From Candidatus Sordicultor fermentans (GTDB taxonomy: Bacteria > Atribacterota > Atribacteria > Atribacterales > Caldatribacteriaceae): a stretch of DNA of 8,969 bases. A program made the position numbers and the translations under genes. The notes under the pieces are model-generated. The model saw nothing but the letters and a program-made list of their open reading frames with translations, was not told where the DNA came from and did not search any database. The stretch covers positions 1 to 8,969 of the forward strand of contig DGDO01000131.1 of the NCBI GenBank assembly GCA_002385475.1, in the 5' to 3' direction. Below are positions 1 through 6,564 of the stretch, piece by piece. Numbering within the stretch: position 1 is the stretch's first letter; each line of letters begins with the position of its first letter.

Positions 1-48
1 AAAAACGAACAGCTACAGTGTAAAATTAAAAGTAAAAGATAAGAAAGA

Positions 49-99
49 AATATCATAATAATACCAAGAGTGTTCATCCTCTGGTATTATTATGATATT
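49..99 (-). terminator. Long hairpin, probable terminator after the desulforedoxin-like gene
   Basis: Positions 49-66 pair perfectly with 82-99 (18 bp). The stem continues through 68-70/79-81 after a one-base bulge at 67, closing an 8-nt loop. On the minus strand the stem is followed by a T-rich run (TTTCTTTCTTATC), and it starts 78 nt after the stop codon at 177. This fits a Rho-independent terminator. The stem is unusually AT-rich and long, and there is no T-run on the plus-strand side, so it would act only on minus-strand transcripts. It could instead be one end of a small repeat element. Confidence 0.55.
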
Positions 100-176
100 A
101 GAAATGGGTTAAACAGAAAAATTGCGATTAAGCGTATAGAATTATGCGGGCTACCTGCTCTTAATTATTAGTTACT

Positions 177-335
177 TTACTTTCTGCAGCAACCGCCACC
201 TCTTTTAGGCTCCTCCTCAACTTTAACCATAGGCTCACCACAGCAAGTTAGTTCCTCTTCTTTTTCTTCTCCTCCTTTAGCTTCCACTACGTTACCACAC
301 ACATTGCACCGATAAGTTTCTTTTTTTTCTGTCAT
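177..335 (-). CDS. Desulforedoxin-like small iron protein
   Basis: A 52-residue protein that should bind one rubredoxin-type Fe(SCys)4 centre and act as a small cytoplasmic electron carrier or as a partner in oxygen/superoxide defence in an anaerobe. Cysteines at 10 and 13 (CNVCG) and the adjacent pair 31-32 followed by GEPM (CCGEPM) match the CX2C...CC pattern of desulforedoxin and the N-terminal domain of desulfoferrodoxin. The iron-reducing superoxide reductase domain is absent. Between the two half-sites is a short Glu/Lys-rich insert. The tail ends GGGCCRK, adding a second vicinal Cys pair (49-50) that I do not recall in classical desulforedoxin. The ATG at 335 is preceded by a full Shine-Dalgarno AGGAGGTG (350-343) at about 7 nt. 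It appears monocistronic, downstream of rarA. Function by family is likely; the physiological partner is unknown. Confidence 0.83.
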   Translation of the reverse strand: MTEKKETYRCNVCGNVVEAKGGEEKEEELTCCGEPMVKVEEEPKRGGGCCRK

Positions 336-355
336 AAGATTTCACCTCCTGAGAT

Positions 356-384
356 ATTTTACCCTTAAAACATTCATTATTCAA
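356..384 (-). promoter_or_regulatory. Candidate promoter for the desulforedoxin-like gene
   Basis: On the minus strand, TTGAAT (384-379), a 17-nt spacer and TAAAAT (361-356) resemble a sigma-70 promoter. The predicted start near 349 would fall at the beginning of the Shine-Dalgarno, giving a very short leader. That is unusual and lowers confidence. The rest of the 336-510 gap holds a run of eight T on the minus strand (415-408) without a convincing stem, and no gene. Confidence 0.35.
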
Positions 385-488
385 CTTATCGTGGCAACCA
401 AAAATGAAAAAAAATAATGACCAGCATCTCTTTCCATTTTAAGCATGTCTTTTATAGTTTTCTTACTTACTATGAAATTAGAGAGGAA

Positions 489-530
489 GGAAAAACCACG
501 CGAAGCTAATTCAGTACTTCTGGTTTTTCC
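489..530 (-). terminator. Hairpin spanning the rarA stop codon, candidate terminator
   Basis: GGAAAAACCA (489-498) pairs perfectly with TGGTTTTTCC (521-530). An inner 4-bp stem joins 502-505 to 517-520. The rarA stop codon (513-511) sits in the apical loop. On the minus strand the 3' arm reads GGTTTTTCC and runs into TTCCTCTCT, which is pyrimidine-rich but not a clean T tract. It is placed correctly to end rarA transcripts, but its strength is uncertain. Confidence 0.4.
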
Positions 531-1845
531 ACAAAAAACGCAACCTTTCTTTCATTGTCTTTTCGTATCCCCTATCATGGGGATGAAAGTAGGTTTTCCC
601 CTTTAGTTGAGAAGGTAAATATTCCTGCTCTACAAATGCTCCAGTAAAGTCGTGAGGATATCGATATTCCTTACCAAATCCCATCTCCCTCATCATACCA
701 GTAGGAGCATTGCGCAGGTGCAAGGGAACAGGAAGTGTACCATACTCCTTCACATCCGCCAACGCCTGGTTCAACGCTTGATAGGAAGCATTGCTTTTAG
801 GAGCACTAGCTATATATATAGTGGCCTGAGCTAAAGACAGCCTTCCTTCCGGCTCTCCCAGAAAATCATAGGCTTTTTGAGCAGCGACAGCTATCAGCAA
901 AGCATGAGGATCAGCATTACCCACATCTTCTGAAGCACAGGCTACCAGACGACGTAAAATAGCATGAGGGTCTTCTCCTCCCTCCAGCATACGAGCTAAC
1001 CAGTAAATAGCAGCATCAGGGTCACTACCTCGCAAGCTCTTATGATAAGCAGAAAGAAGATTAAAATGCTCTTCTCCTGATTTATCGTATAAATAGGAGG
1101 TTTTATGAAAAGTATCCTGTAAAAACTTAATCCCTATTACCCCGTTGTTTTCTTGTTGAGCAATACGAGAAGCAACCTCCAGAAAGTTCAAAGCCTGCCG
1201 AGCATCCCCATCAGCAAGCTGAGCCATGAAGAAAAGAGCGTCTTCCTCCACCCTTATTCCCTCATCTTTTAATCCTCGTTCGTCTTCTAAGGTATTCTTC
1301 AACAAGCGAACCAGATCTTCTACCGGAATCTTTTTAAAAACTATTACCTGAGAACGAGAAAGCAAGGGAGCAATAATTTCAAAAGAGGGGTTTTCGGTAG
1401 TAGAACCAATCAAAGTAACTATTCCTTCTTCCACGTGGGGAAGAAGTAAGCTTTGTTGTCCTTTATGAAAGCGATGAATCTCATCAATAAAAAAAACTGT
1501 TTTCTTATGGTGAAACTTCAGGTCATTTTCTGCTTCTTTTACTGCCTCTCTTATTTCCTTTACTCCTGAGGTAACTGCACTGATGGAAATAAACTGATAT
1601 TTACAAGCCTTAGCCACAATATGAGCAACAGAAGTCTTACCACTCCCCGGTGGCCCCCAAAAAATGAGAGAAGGTAAAAAACCAGTTTCCACTATTTTCC
1701 TCAGAATACCTTCCCTTCCAGTAAGGTGAGGTTGACCTACTACCTCATCCAGACTACGAGGACGCATCCGAAAGGCAAGCGGTTTCACTTCTTTTTCTTG
1801 AATCTGAAATAATTCCTTTTCCTCAAAAGATTTTTTCTCTCCCAC
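511..1845 (-). CDS. rarA: Replication-associated recombination protein A (RarA/MgsA), AAA+ ATPase
   Basis: A 444-residue AAA+ ATPase related to clamp-loader subunits, acting at stalled replication forks. Visible motifs are the conserved N-terminal AFRMRPRSLDEVVGQ (24-38), Walker A GPPGSGKTS (64-72), Walker B FFIDEIHRF (118-126), sensor-1 region STTENPSFE (148-156), an LLSRSQV arginine-finger region (161-167) and the sensor-2 GDARQALN (213-220). The C-terminal half carries the family signature KSLRGSDPDAAIYWLARML (269-287) and the oligomerisation domain. Length is normal for the family. The start is GTG at 1845. Upstream in frame there is only a stop at 1876 and no other start, and the next Met (27) would cut the conserved N terminus. 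No good Shine-Dalgarno precedes it; GAGGGGG lies 17 nt upstream, too far. It is transcribed alone from its own promoter in the gap after the threonine aldolase gene. Confidence 0.95.
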   Translation of the reverse strand: MGEKKSFEEKELFQIQEKEVKPLAFRMRPRSLDEVVGQPHLTGREGILRKIVETGFLPSLIFWGPPGSGKTSVAHIVAKACKYQFISISAVTSGVKEIREAVKEAENDLKFHHKKTVFFIDEIHRFHKGQQSLLLPHVEEGIVTLIGSTTENPSFEIIAPLLSRSQVIVFKKIPVEDLVRLLKNTLEDERGLKDEGIRVEEDALFFMAQLADGDARQALNFLEVASRIAQQENNGVIGIKFLQDTFHKTSYLYDKSGEEHFNLLSAYHKSLRGSDPDAAIYWLARMLEGGEDPHAILRRLVACASEDVGNADPHALLIAVAAQKAYDFLGEPEGRLSLAQATIYIASAPKSNASYQALNQALADVKEYGTLPVPLHLRNAPTGMMREMGFGKEYRYPHDFTGAFVEQEYLPSQLKGKTYFHPHDRGYEKTMKERLRFLWKNQKY

Positions 1846-1892
1846 GCTAAGGCACCCAGTTTCCCCCTCGTCAAACTATTGTTCTAAAACAA

Positions 1893-1921
1893 ATTATACT
1901 ATTTAATTAAAAATTAAGCAA
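1893..1921 (-). promoter_or_regulatory. Sigma-70-type promoter for rarA
   Basis: On the minus strand, TTGCTT (1921-1916), exactly 17 nt, then a perfect TATAAT (1898-1893), with an AT-only spacer except for one G. The predicted transcript start near 1886 gives a leader of about 40 nt before the GTG start. This is the clearest promoter in the window and implies that rarA is transcribed separately from the genes upstream. Confidence 0.65.
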
Positions 1922-2060
1922 CTTCTTCACTTTCTTGCTCTTCTCTATCTATGGTTTCTGTTTCAATTCGAGAAATAAAAGAGGATGCTTTTCTTTGTTC
2001 TTTTTGAACATTATTTAGGATTGTTTTTATGCTTTTCTCTACTGAGATTTAACTAAACAT
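1914..2060 (-). other. Start-less open frame with one internal stop, possible gene remnant
   Basis: An ATG (2060-2058) overlaps the stop of the preceding aldolase gene as TGATG, a normal coupling arrangement. The frame reads Met-Phe-Ser, hits TAA (2051-2049), and then stays open for 44 codons to a TAA at 1916-1914. The open part gives a Lys/Glu-rich peptide containing ILNNVQKEQRKASSFISRIE and ending EEVA. After the internal stop there is no ATG, GTG or TTG, so no product is expected as it stands. It could be a decayed small gene or a chance open stretch. I do not recognise the peptide. The rarA -35 box lies over its 3' end. Confidence 0.2.
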
Positions 2061-3103
2061 CAAATGACTTGTGTAACTTCTTTGATAACCTGAAGAGCAA
2101 AGACAATATCTTCTCTGTTTACTTCCCGGGAAGTTACGAAACGAACTGCGAAATCCCCGGCTCGAGTGGCCAGAACTCCTTTCTCTCTGATTCTTTCCAG
2201 AAAAACAGTAGCCTCTAATTCTCTCTCACTTAAATCGGCTAAAACAAAGTTGGTTTGTACTTGATGCCGATCTATTTTTATCCCTGGTAAAGACTGCAGA
2301 CCTTCCGCCAAAAATTGGGCGTTATCATGGTCTTCCCGGAGGCGAGAAATGTTGTCCTCAGAAAGAGCAATGATACCACAGGCACACAACCAACCAGTCT
2401 GTCTCATTCCTCCTCCCAGCATTTTGCGGTATCTCTCTGCCTCTTTTATAAAATCGCAAGACCCGGCGAGTAGCGAACCCACCGGAGCTCCTAAGCCTTT
2501 GGAAAGAGAAATCATAACTGAATCACAATAGCGAGCAATCTCTTTAGCTTCTACTCCCAGATAAATTGCAGCATTAAAAAGCCTTGCCCCATCAAGATGA
2601 ACAGGCAAATTGTATCTGTCTGCTACCTCTCTTATTTTCTCAAATCTGGTAAAAGGAACCACTATGCCTCCATAGCGATAATGAGTATTTTCTAAGCCAA
2701 TTAGAGCCGTCCTAGGGTAATGGATATTCTCCGGTCGGATAGCTCTCTCAATATCCCGAGGTTCTGGCGCTCCATCTTCATTTCGCAAAGTTTTAACCAT
2801 TAAACCCGCTACCTGGGCTAACCCTCCAGTTTCTGAAGTGAAAATATGGGCATTCTCTTCCAGGATTATCTCGTTGCCTCTCTGAGTATGAGTAAGGAGA
2901 GCAACCAGATTGCCCATGGTCCCACTGGGGAGGAAAATTGCTCTTTCTTTTCCCAGAATAAAGGCAGCTAATTCCTCCAGCTCTCTTTGCCTTGGATCTT
3001 CACCGTAAACCGCATCCCCCAAAGGAGAGCGGAAGGCTGCCTCTTTCATCTCCTCAGTTGGAAGAGTATTGGTATCCCGGCGCAAATCTACCAGCTTTTT
3101 CAT
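2060..3103 (-). CDS. ltaE: Threonine aldolase family PLP enzyme
   Basis: A 347-residue fold-type-I PLP enzyme that by family cleaves L-threonine or L-allo-threonine to glycine and acetaldehyde (low-specificity threonine aldolase). Motifs are the N-terminal DLRRDTNTLPTEEM (6-19), SGTMGN phosphate-binding loop (60-65), ENAHIF with the ring-stacking His86, HLDGAR (169-174) with the PLP-nitrogen Asp171, and SLSKGLGAPVGS with the Schiff-base Lys202. Length is normal. The ATG at 3103 overlaps the upstream stop as ATGA, with GAGG (3114-3111) 7 nt before it, so translation is coupled to the DAHP synthase-prephenate dehydratase gene. Family assignment is strong. The substrate is not certain, because members also act on other beta-hydroxy amino acids such as phenylserine, and its place next to aromatic biosynthesis is unexplained. 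No clear terminator follows. Confidence 0.9.
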   Translation of the reverse strand: MKKLVDLRRDTNTLPTEEMKEAAFRSPLGDAVYGEDPRQRELEELAAFILGKERAIFLPSGTMGNLVALLTHTQRGNEIILEENAHIFTSETGGLAQVAGLMVKTLRNEDGAPEPRDIERAIRPENIHYPRTALIGLENTHYRYGGIVVPFTRFEKIREVADRYNLPVHLDGARLFNAAIYLGVEAKEIARYCDSVMISLSKGLGAPVGSLLAGSCDFIKEAERYRKMLGGGMRQTGWLCACGIIALSEDNISRLREDHDNAQFLAEGLQSLPGIKIDRHQVQTNFVLADLSERELEATVFLERIREKGVLATRAGDFAVRFVTSREVNREDIVFALQVIKEVTQVI

Positions 3104-4998
3104 CTCTTTTCCTCTTTAGCTTTCTTCCAGGAATTTTTATAACTTCCCAGAACACGCCAGAAGCTGGTTTTAACAGATAATTCTTTTATCATATCCTGAT
3201 ACATGTCTTCCTTTAAATTTCCTTCCCAATCTACATAAAAGAGATATTCCCAGGGTTTTCCCGGTCGAGGGCGAGATTCGAGTTTCAACAGGTTAACTTT
3301 CCGATCGGCAAAAATACGAAGCGCTTCATGAAGTGCCCCGGGATAATTCCCTACAGCAAAAACACAAGAAACTTTATCATCTTGAGAAGAGGGTTCAAAA
3401 TAAGGAGAAACAATCAAAAAACGAGTAAAGTTACGAGGATTATCTTCAATTTCTTCCTGATTTAATTCCAGACCATATTTTTTTATGGCCTCTTCAGAAG
3501 AAATACAAGATCCCCCCATTCCAAATTCTTTGGCCTGACGAGCTGCTTCTTCAGTGCTCCCCACATTCATTACTCGCACCGCCCTCAACGATTCGAGAAA
3601 TTGAGCACACTGGGCAAAACCCTGAGGATGAGCAAATAGCACCTGAATCTCACTCTCTTTAGTGCCAGGATAAAGGCCCAGGTATTGAGAAACGCGAATG
3701 AATCGCTCTCCCACTACATAAAGATTGGGAAATTCTAAAAGGAGATCGTAATTATTATGAATACTACCGGTGATAGTATTTTCTATGGGTATCAACCCGT
3801 GAGTAGCTTCTCCCTGCTCCACTTTTTCGAATATTTCTCGAAAATTAGAACAAGGTAATAATTCGGCCCTCTCTCCAAAAGCACGACGAGCCACTTGAGA
3901 GCTAAAAGAACCGCTTTCTCCCAAAAAAGCCACTCTCAAATTCAAAAACTCGGGTTTGCTTTTTATCTCCATTCTCTCTGGTATATCGTTCTTTTTTAGT
4001 TCCTTACCCACCAGAATACTTATCACTTCCAGGTCGTTCATCAATTTTTTAAATTGCTCAGGGTAGAGGCTTTGCGGACCATCAGAGAGAGCTTTTTCTG
4101 GACGGGGATGGACTTCCACCATTACTCCATCTGCTCCACAAGCTACAGCTGCTCGAGCCATGGGAATCACTTTTTCCCGCAGACCCGTCCCATGACTGGG
4201 GTCTACCATTACCGGTAAATGAGAAAGATCTTTAACTACCGGGATAGCGGTCAAATCCAGAGTATTACGAGTAAGCCTTTCAATAGTTCTAATACCCCGC
4301 TCACAGAGAATCACCTGGAAATTTCCCCAGCTCAAGATATATTCAGCAGCCAGTAACCAATCTTCTATGGTAGAAGATAAACCTCGCTTCAGGAGCACCG
4401 GCTTTTTCAAAAAGCCCACTTTCTTGAGAAGCTCAAAGTTTTGCATATTGCGAGCTCCAATCTGAATGATATCAGCATATTGTGCCACAAGGTCAGCAAT
4501 TTCAGGACTGGTAGCTTCGGTAACTATGGGTAAATTAAATTTTTCTCCTGCTCGAGCCAGAATCTCAAGCCCTTTCTCTCCCAGACCTTGAAAGCTATAA
4601 GGGGAAGTGCGAGGTTTAAAAGCTCCTCCTCGAAGAATATGGGCTCCCATTTTTTTCACTATTTCTGCAGTTTCAAAAAGTTGTTCTTCCGATTCTACAG
4701 CACAGGGACCAGCCATAACCGTGAGATTATCCCCTCCTATTTCCACTCCTTTTACCTTAATAACTGTTCCCTGAGGACGGAAGCTGCGATGTGCCAGTTG
4801 GAAAGGAGTATCCATTTTGATGGTCCTTTCCACTACTTTTTCATCCAACTGCGAAGAAGAAAAATTATTTTCGGTAACCAGAACGGTTTTCCCTGTTTCC
4901 TCTTCCAGGAAATAAGGATTCAAGTTCTCTTTCCCTAGCTTTTCCTTTAATTCCGATTTCTCTAAATCGCTCAGCTTTCGATTAAAACTAACAATCAA
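3100..4998 (-). CDS. Fused DAHP synthase (type I-beta) and prephenate dehydratase with ACT domain
   Basis: A 632-residue bifunctional enzyme. Residues 1 to about 75 resemble the ferredoxin-like regulatory domain of Thermotoga-type DAHP synthase. Residues about 80-335 are the synthase that condenses PEP and erythrose-4-phosphate: GPCAVESE (97-104), KPRTSPYSFQG (128-138), LLKRG (202-206), CERGIRT (232-238), DPSHG (266-270). The expected metal ligands Cys99, His269, Glu295 and Asp306 are all present. After a linker of about 20 residues, prephenate dehydratase begins near 354, with PIENTITGSI (404-413) and the catalytic TRF (525-527). A Phe-binding ACT domain starts near 541, with GALHE (554-558) and ESRP (574-577). 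No chorismate mutase domain is present. Both halves look intact, so the gene is not a frameshift artefact. The start is TTG at 4998, with GAGGGGTG (5013-5006) 7 nt upstream. Feedback inhibition by phenylalanine is inferred from the ACT domain. Confidence 0.95.
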   Translation of the reverse strand: MIVSFNRKLSDLEKSELKEKLGKENLNPYFLEEETGKTVLVTENNFSSSQLDEKVVERTIKMDTPFQLAHRSFRPQGTVIKVKGVEIGGDNLTVMAGPCAVESEEQLFETAEIVKKMGAHILRGGAFKPRTSPYSFQGLGEKGLEILARAGEKFNLPIVTEATSPEIADLVAQYADIIQIGARNMQNFELLKKVGFLKKPVLLKRGLSSTIEDWLLAAEYILSWGNFQVILCERGIRTIERLTRNTLDLTAIPVVKDLSHLPVMVDPSHGTGLREKVIPMARAAVACGADGVMVEVHPRPEKALSDGPQSLYPEQFKKLMNDLEVISILVGKELKKNDIPERMEIKSKPEFLNLRVAFLGESGSFSSQVARRAFGERAELLPCSNFREIFEKVEQGEATHGLIPIENTITGSIHNNYDLLLEFPNLYVVGERFIRVSQYLGLYPGTKESEIQVLFAHPQGFAQCAQFLESLRAVRVMNVGSTEEAARQAKEFGMGGSCISSEEAIKKYGLELNQEEIEDNPRNFTRFLIVSPYFEPSSQDDKVSCVFAVGNYPGALHEALRIFADRKVNLLKLESRPRPGKPWEYLFYVDWEGNLKEDMYQDMIKELSVKTSFWRVLGSYKNSWKKAKEEKR

Positions 4999-5005
4999 AG
5001 AATTT

Positions 5006-5013
5006 CACCCCTC
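5006..5013 (-). promoter_or_regulatory. Shine-Dalgarno that fixes the TTG start of the DAHP synthase fusion
   Basis: GAGGGGTG on the minus strand lies 7 nt before TTG at 4998. This supports a TTG start and the full N-terminal regulatory domain. Between it and hisIE (5014-5126) I find no convincing promoter, T-box or aromatic-rich leader peptide. A 6-bp hairpin (5021-5036) lies just upstream of the site. Confidence 0.7.
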
Positions 5014-5097
5014 AAACCAATAGAACCATAGCTCTACAAGCACCTACTGGATATTGAAATCACGAATAATACCGTCCTTGATGAGAAGATAGAGTAA

Positions 5098-5122
5098 GAG
5101 ATAAACATCAACTTTTATTCTC
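5098..5122 (-). terminator. Weak hairpin just after hisIE, possible terminator
   Basis: Minus-strand GAGAATAAA (5122-5114) can pair with TTTATCTC (5105-5098) as an 8-bp stem with one bulge and an 8-nt loop, starting 5 nt after the hisIE stop. It is followed by pyrimidine-rich TTACTCTATCTTCTC rather than a true T tract. It could separate the histidine run from the aromatic pair, but the stem is weak. Confidence 0.25.
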
Positions 5123-5126
5123 CGCT

Positions 5127-5783
5127 CTATTTTCTCCTTTTCTTTAATTCTTCCATAATCTGGTAATAGGTCATCTTTTCATACTGTAAAAGAACAAGGA
5201 GATGATAAAGGAGGTCAGCTATTTCCCACCCCAGGTGCTCTCGATTATGGTCTTCATCTTCAAAAGTGGCCAGTATAACCTCGGTAGCTTCTTCTGCTAC
5301 TTTGCGCAGAATTTTTTCTCTTCCTTCTTCCAGAAGACGAGAAGTATAAGAGTTGGGTGAAAGATGGGCAGCTCTTTCCTCTATTACTTCAAAAAGCTCT
5401 TGTAAAAAAGAAGAAAGAGAATAAGGTGGAAAATGAGCTTGAGGTTCGGGAATTTCTCCTTTTTTTATTTCCCGGTGAAAGCAAGAAAAAAAACCAGTGT
5501 GACAGGCTACTCCTTCTTGTTTTACCTGAATAAGTAATGTATCGTTATCACAATCTACATAAATTCCCTGTACCTCCTGAAAGTGGCCACTACTTTCCCC
5601 TTTGTTCCACAATTTTTTTCTGCCTCTACTATAGAACCAGGTTTTTCCTGTCTCCAAAGTACGAGACAATGCTTCTCGGTTCATATATGCCATCATCAAA
5701 ACTTTGCCGCTTTCTGCATCTTGGACGATGGCAGGAATTAACTCTTCTTTTTCAAAAAGGACATCCTCCCAGGATTTTTCCAT
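5127..5783 (-). CDS. hisIE: HisIE: phosphoribosyl-AMP cyclohydrolase / phosphoribosyl-ATP pyrophosphatase
   Basis: A bifunctional histidine enzyme that hydrolyses phosphoribosyl-ATP to phosphoribosyl-AMP (C-terminal domain) and then opens the purine ring (N-terminal domain). Numbering here includes the alternative TTG as residue 1. HisI motifs are WNKGESSGH (60-68), YVDCDND (76-82) and VACHTG (93-98). The zinc cysteines are 79, 95 and 102, with the usual 16- and 7-residue spacing. HisE begins near 123, with KVAEEATEV (162-170) and EIADLLYHLL (188-197). Length is normal for the fused form. Two starts are possible. ATG at 5783 shares a base with the hisF stop (TGATG). TTG at 5786 is better spaced from GAGGG (7 nt versus 10). 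I chose ATG; the difference is one residue. It is the last gene of the his run. Confidence 0.95.
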   Translation of the reverse strand: MEKSWEDVLFEKEELIPAIVQDAESGKVLMMAYMNREALSRTLETGKTWFYSRGRKKLWNKGESSGHFQEVQGIYVDCDNDTLLIQVKQEGVACHTGFFSCFHREIKKGEIPEPQAHFPPYSLSSFLQELFEVIEERAAHLSPNSYTSRLLEEGREKILRKVAEEATEVILATFEDEDHNREHLGWEIADLLYHLLVLLQYEKMTYYQIMEELKKRRK

Positions 5784-6562
5784 CAATCTTCTACCCTCAC
5801 TGGTATTCCTCTTTTCTGGAGGTAGGCCTTAGCCTCTCCTATGCTGAAATAGCGGTAGTGAAAAATAGAAGCTACAAGAGCAGCATCAGCTTTCCCTTCT
5901 CTCAAAATGGCTAAAAGATGTTCCAGCTTCCCCGCTCCTCCTGAGGCAATTACAGGTAAACGAACTCTTTCTGCCACTTTCCGGGTAAGGCTAATATCAT
6001 AACCAGTCTGAGTTCCATCGGTGTCCATGCTGGTTAGCAATATTTCTCCTGCTCCTAACTTTTCTACCTGTTGAGCCCAGGATAGGGCATCTTTCCCGGT
6101 GGGAGTTCGCCCTCCATTTATAAATACTTCCCAGTAACTACGCCGATTTATTCGGTCCCAGGTTCTTTTCACATCGATAGCTACCACCACACACTGGCTA
6201 CCAAACATTTCTGCTAACTCACTAATTAACTCTGGTTTAAGAACTGCCTGAGTGTTAATCGATATTTTGTCTGCGCCAGCCCTGAGGAGATTAGCTACCT
6301 GTCCGGTAGCTCCTATCCCTCCCCCCACTGTGAAAGGAATAGTTAAAACTTCAGCTATTTTTTCCACCACTTGAATCATGGTTTCTCTTTGTTCATAAGA
6401 GGCGGTTATATCCAGAAAAACCAGCTCATCTGCCCCTTCTTCTTCGTATCTTTGAGCCAGCTCTACCGGGTCTCCTACATCTTTTATATTTTCAAAGTGG
6501 ACTCCTTTTACCACTTTTCCCTCTTTTACATCTAAGCAAGGGATAATTCTTCTGGCTAACAC
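5783..6562 (-). CDS. hisF: HisF: cyclase subunit of imidazole glycerol phosphate synthase
   Basis: The synthase subunit, a (beta/alpha)8 barrel that uses ammonia from HisH to turn PRFAR into imidazole glycerol phosphate and AICAR. From the GTG start it is 259 residues. The N terminus is VLARRIIPCLDV, with catalytic Asp11. The second catalytic residue is Asp130 (AIDVKR). Phosphate loops include VGGGI and ASGGAG. The ammonia-gate residues known from the Thermotoga enzyme, Arg5, Glu46, Lys99 and Glu167, all fall at the expected positions, as does Asp98. Longer frames open at 6589 and at ATG 6568, but ATG 6568 is only 1 nt from GGGAGG. GTG at 6562 is 7 nt away and gives the standard family N terminus. 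The gap to hisA is 2 nt. Its partner HisH lacks the nucleophile, so this subunit may run on free ammonia. Confidence 0.96.
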   Translation of the reverse strand: MLARRIIPCLDVKEGKVVKGVHFENIKDVGDPVELAQRYEEEGADELVFLDITASYEQRETMIQVVEKIAEVLTIPFTVGGGIGATGQVANLLRAGADKISINTQAVLKPELISELAEMFGSQCVVVAIDVKRTWDRINRRSYWEVFINGGRTPTGKDALSWAQQVEKLGAGEILLTSMDTDGTQTGYDISLTRKVAERVRLPVIASGGAGKLEHLLAILREGKADAALVASIFHYRYFSIGEAKAYLQKRGIPVRVED

Positions 6563-6564
6563 TT

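Noticed and set aside
401..420. Run of eight T on the minus strand as a terminator after rarA
   Set aside because: Only a 4-bp imperfect stem can be drawn before it; the hairpin at 489-530 is a better candidate.
382..447. Minus-strand 21-codon ORF in the gap before the desulforedoxin-like gene
   Set aside because: No ribosome site and no recognisable features; it overlaps the likely promoter region.
1951..2007. Plus-strand 18-codon ORF in the gap between rarA and the aldolase gene
   Set aside because: No Shine-Dalgarno, very short, and no plus-strand genes anywhere in the window.
1985..2038. Two copies of ATGCTTTTCT 44 nt apart
   Set aside because: Short, low-complexity direct repeat with no partner structure; expected by chance in pyrimidine-rich DNA.
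4020..4060. Possibility that the DAHP synthase and prephenate dehydratase are two genes joined by an assembly error
   Set aside because: The linker is continuous in frame and of similar composition, and the ribosome-site and start-codon pattern expected for a separate gene at the dehydratase start is not seen.
4588..4938. Plus-strand open frame of 116 codons inside the DAHP synthase fusion
   Set aside because: It is a shadow of a strongly supported minus-strand gene, with no ribosome site and no family resemblance. The same holds for the other plus-strand frames.
5035..5110. Possible 24-residue leader peptide (ATG at 5108) ahead of the DAHP synthase fusion, as in attenuation of aromatic operons
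   Set aside because: Only three Phe and one Tyr, not clustered. The upstream GGAG is about 11 nt away, no alternative terminator/antiterminator pair is visible, and no T-box motif is present.
5044..5180. Open minus-strand frame running out of the end of hisIE into the gap, giving a hydrophobic-looking peptide (KVDVYLLLYLLIKDGIIRD)
   Set aside because: It has no ATG, GTG or TTG, overlaps hisIE in another frame, and HisIE ends at the normal family C terminus, so no frameshift is implied.
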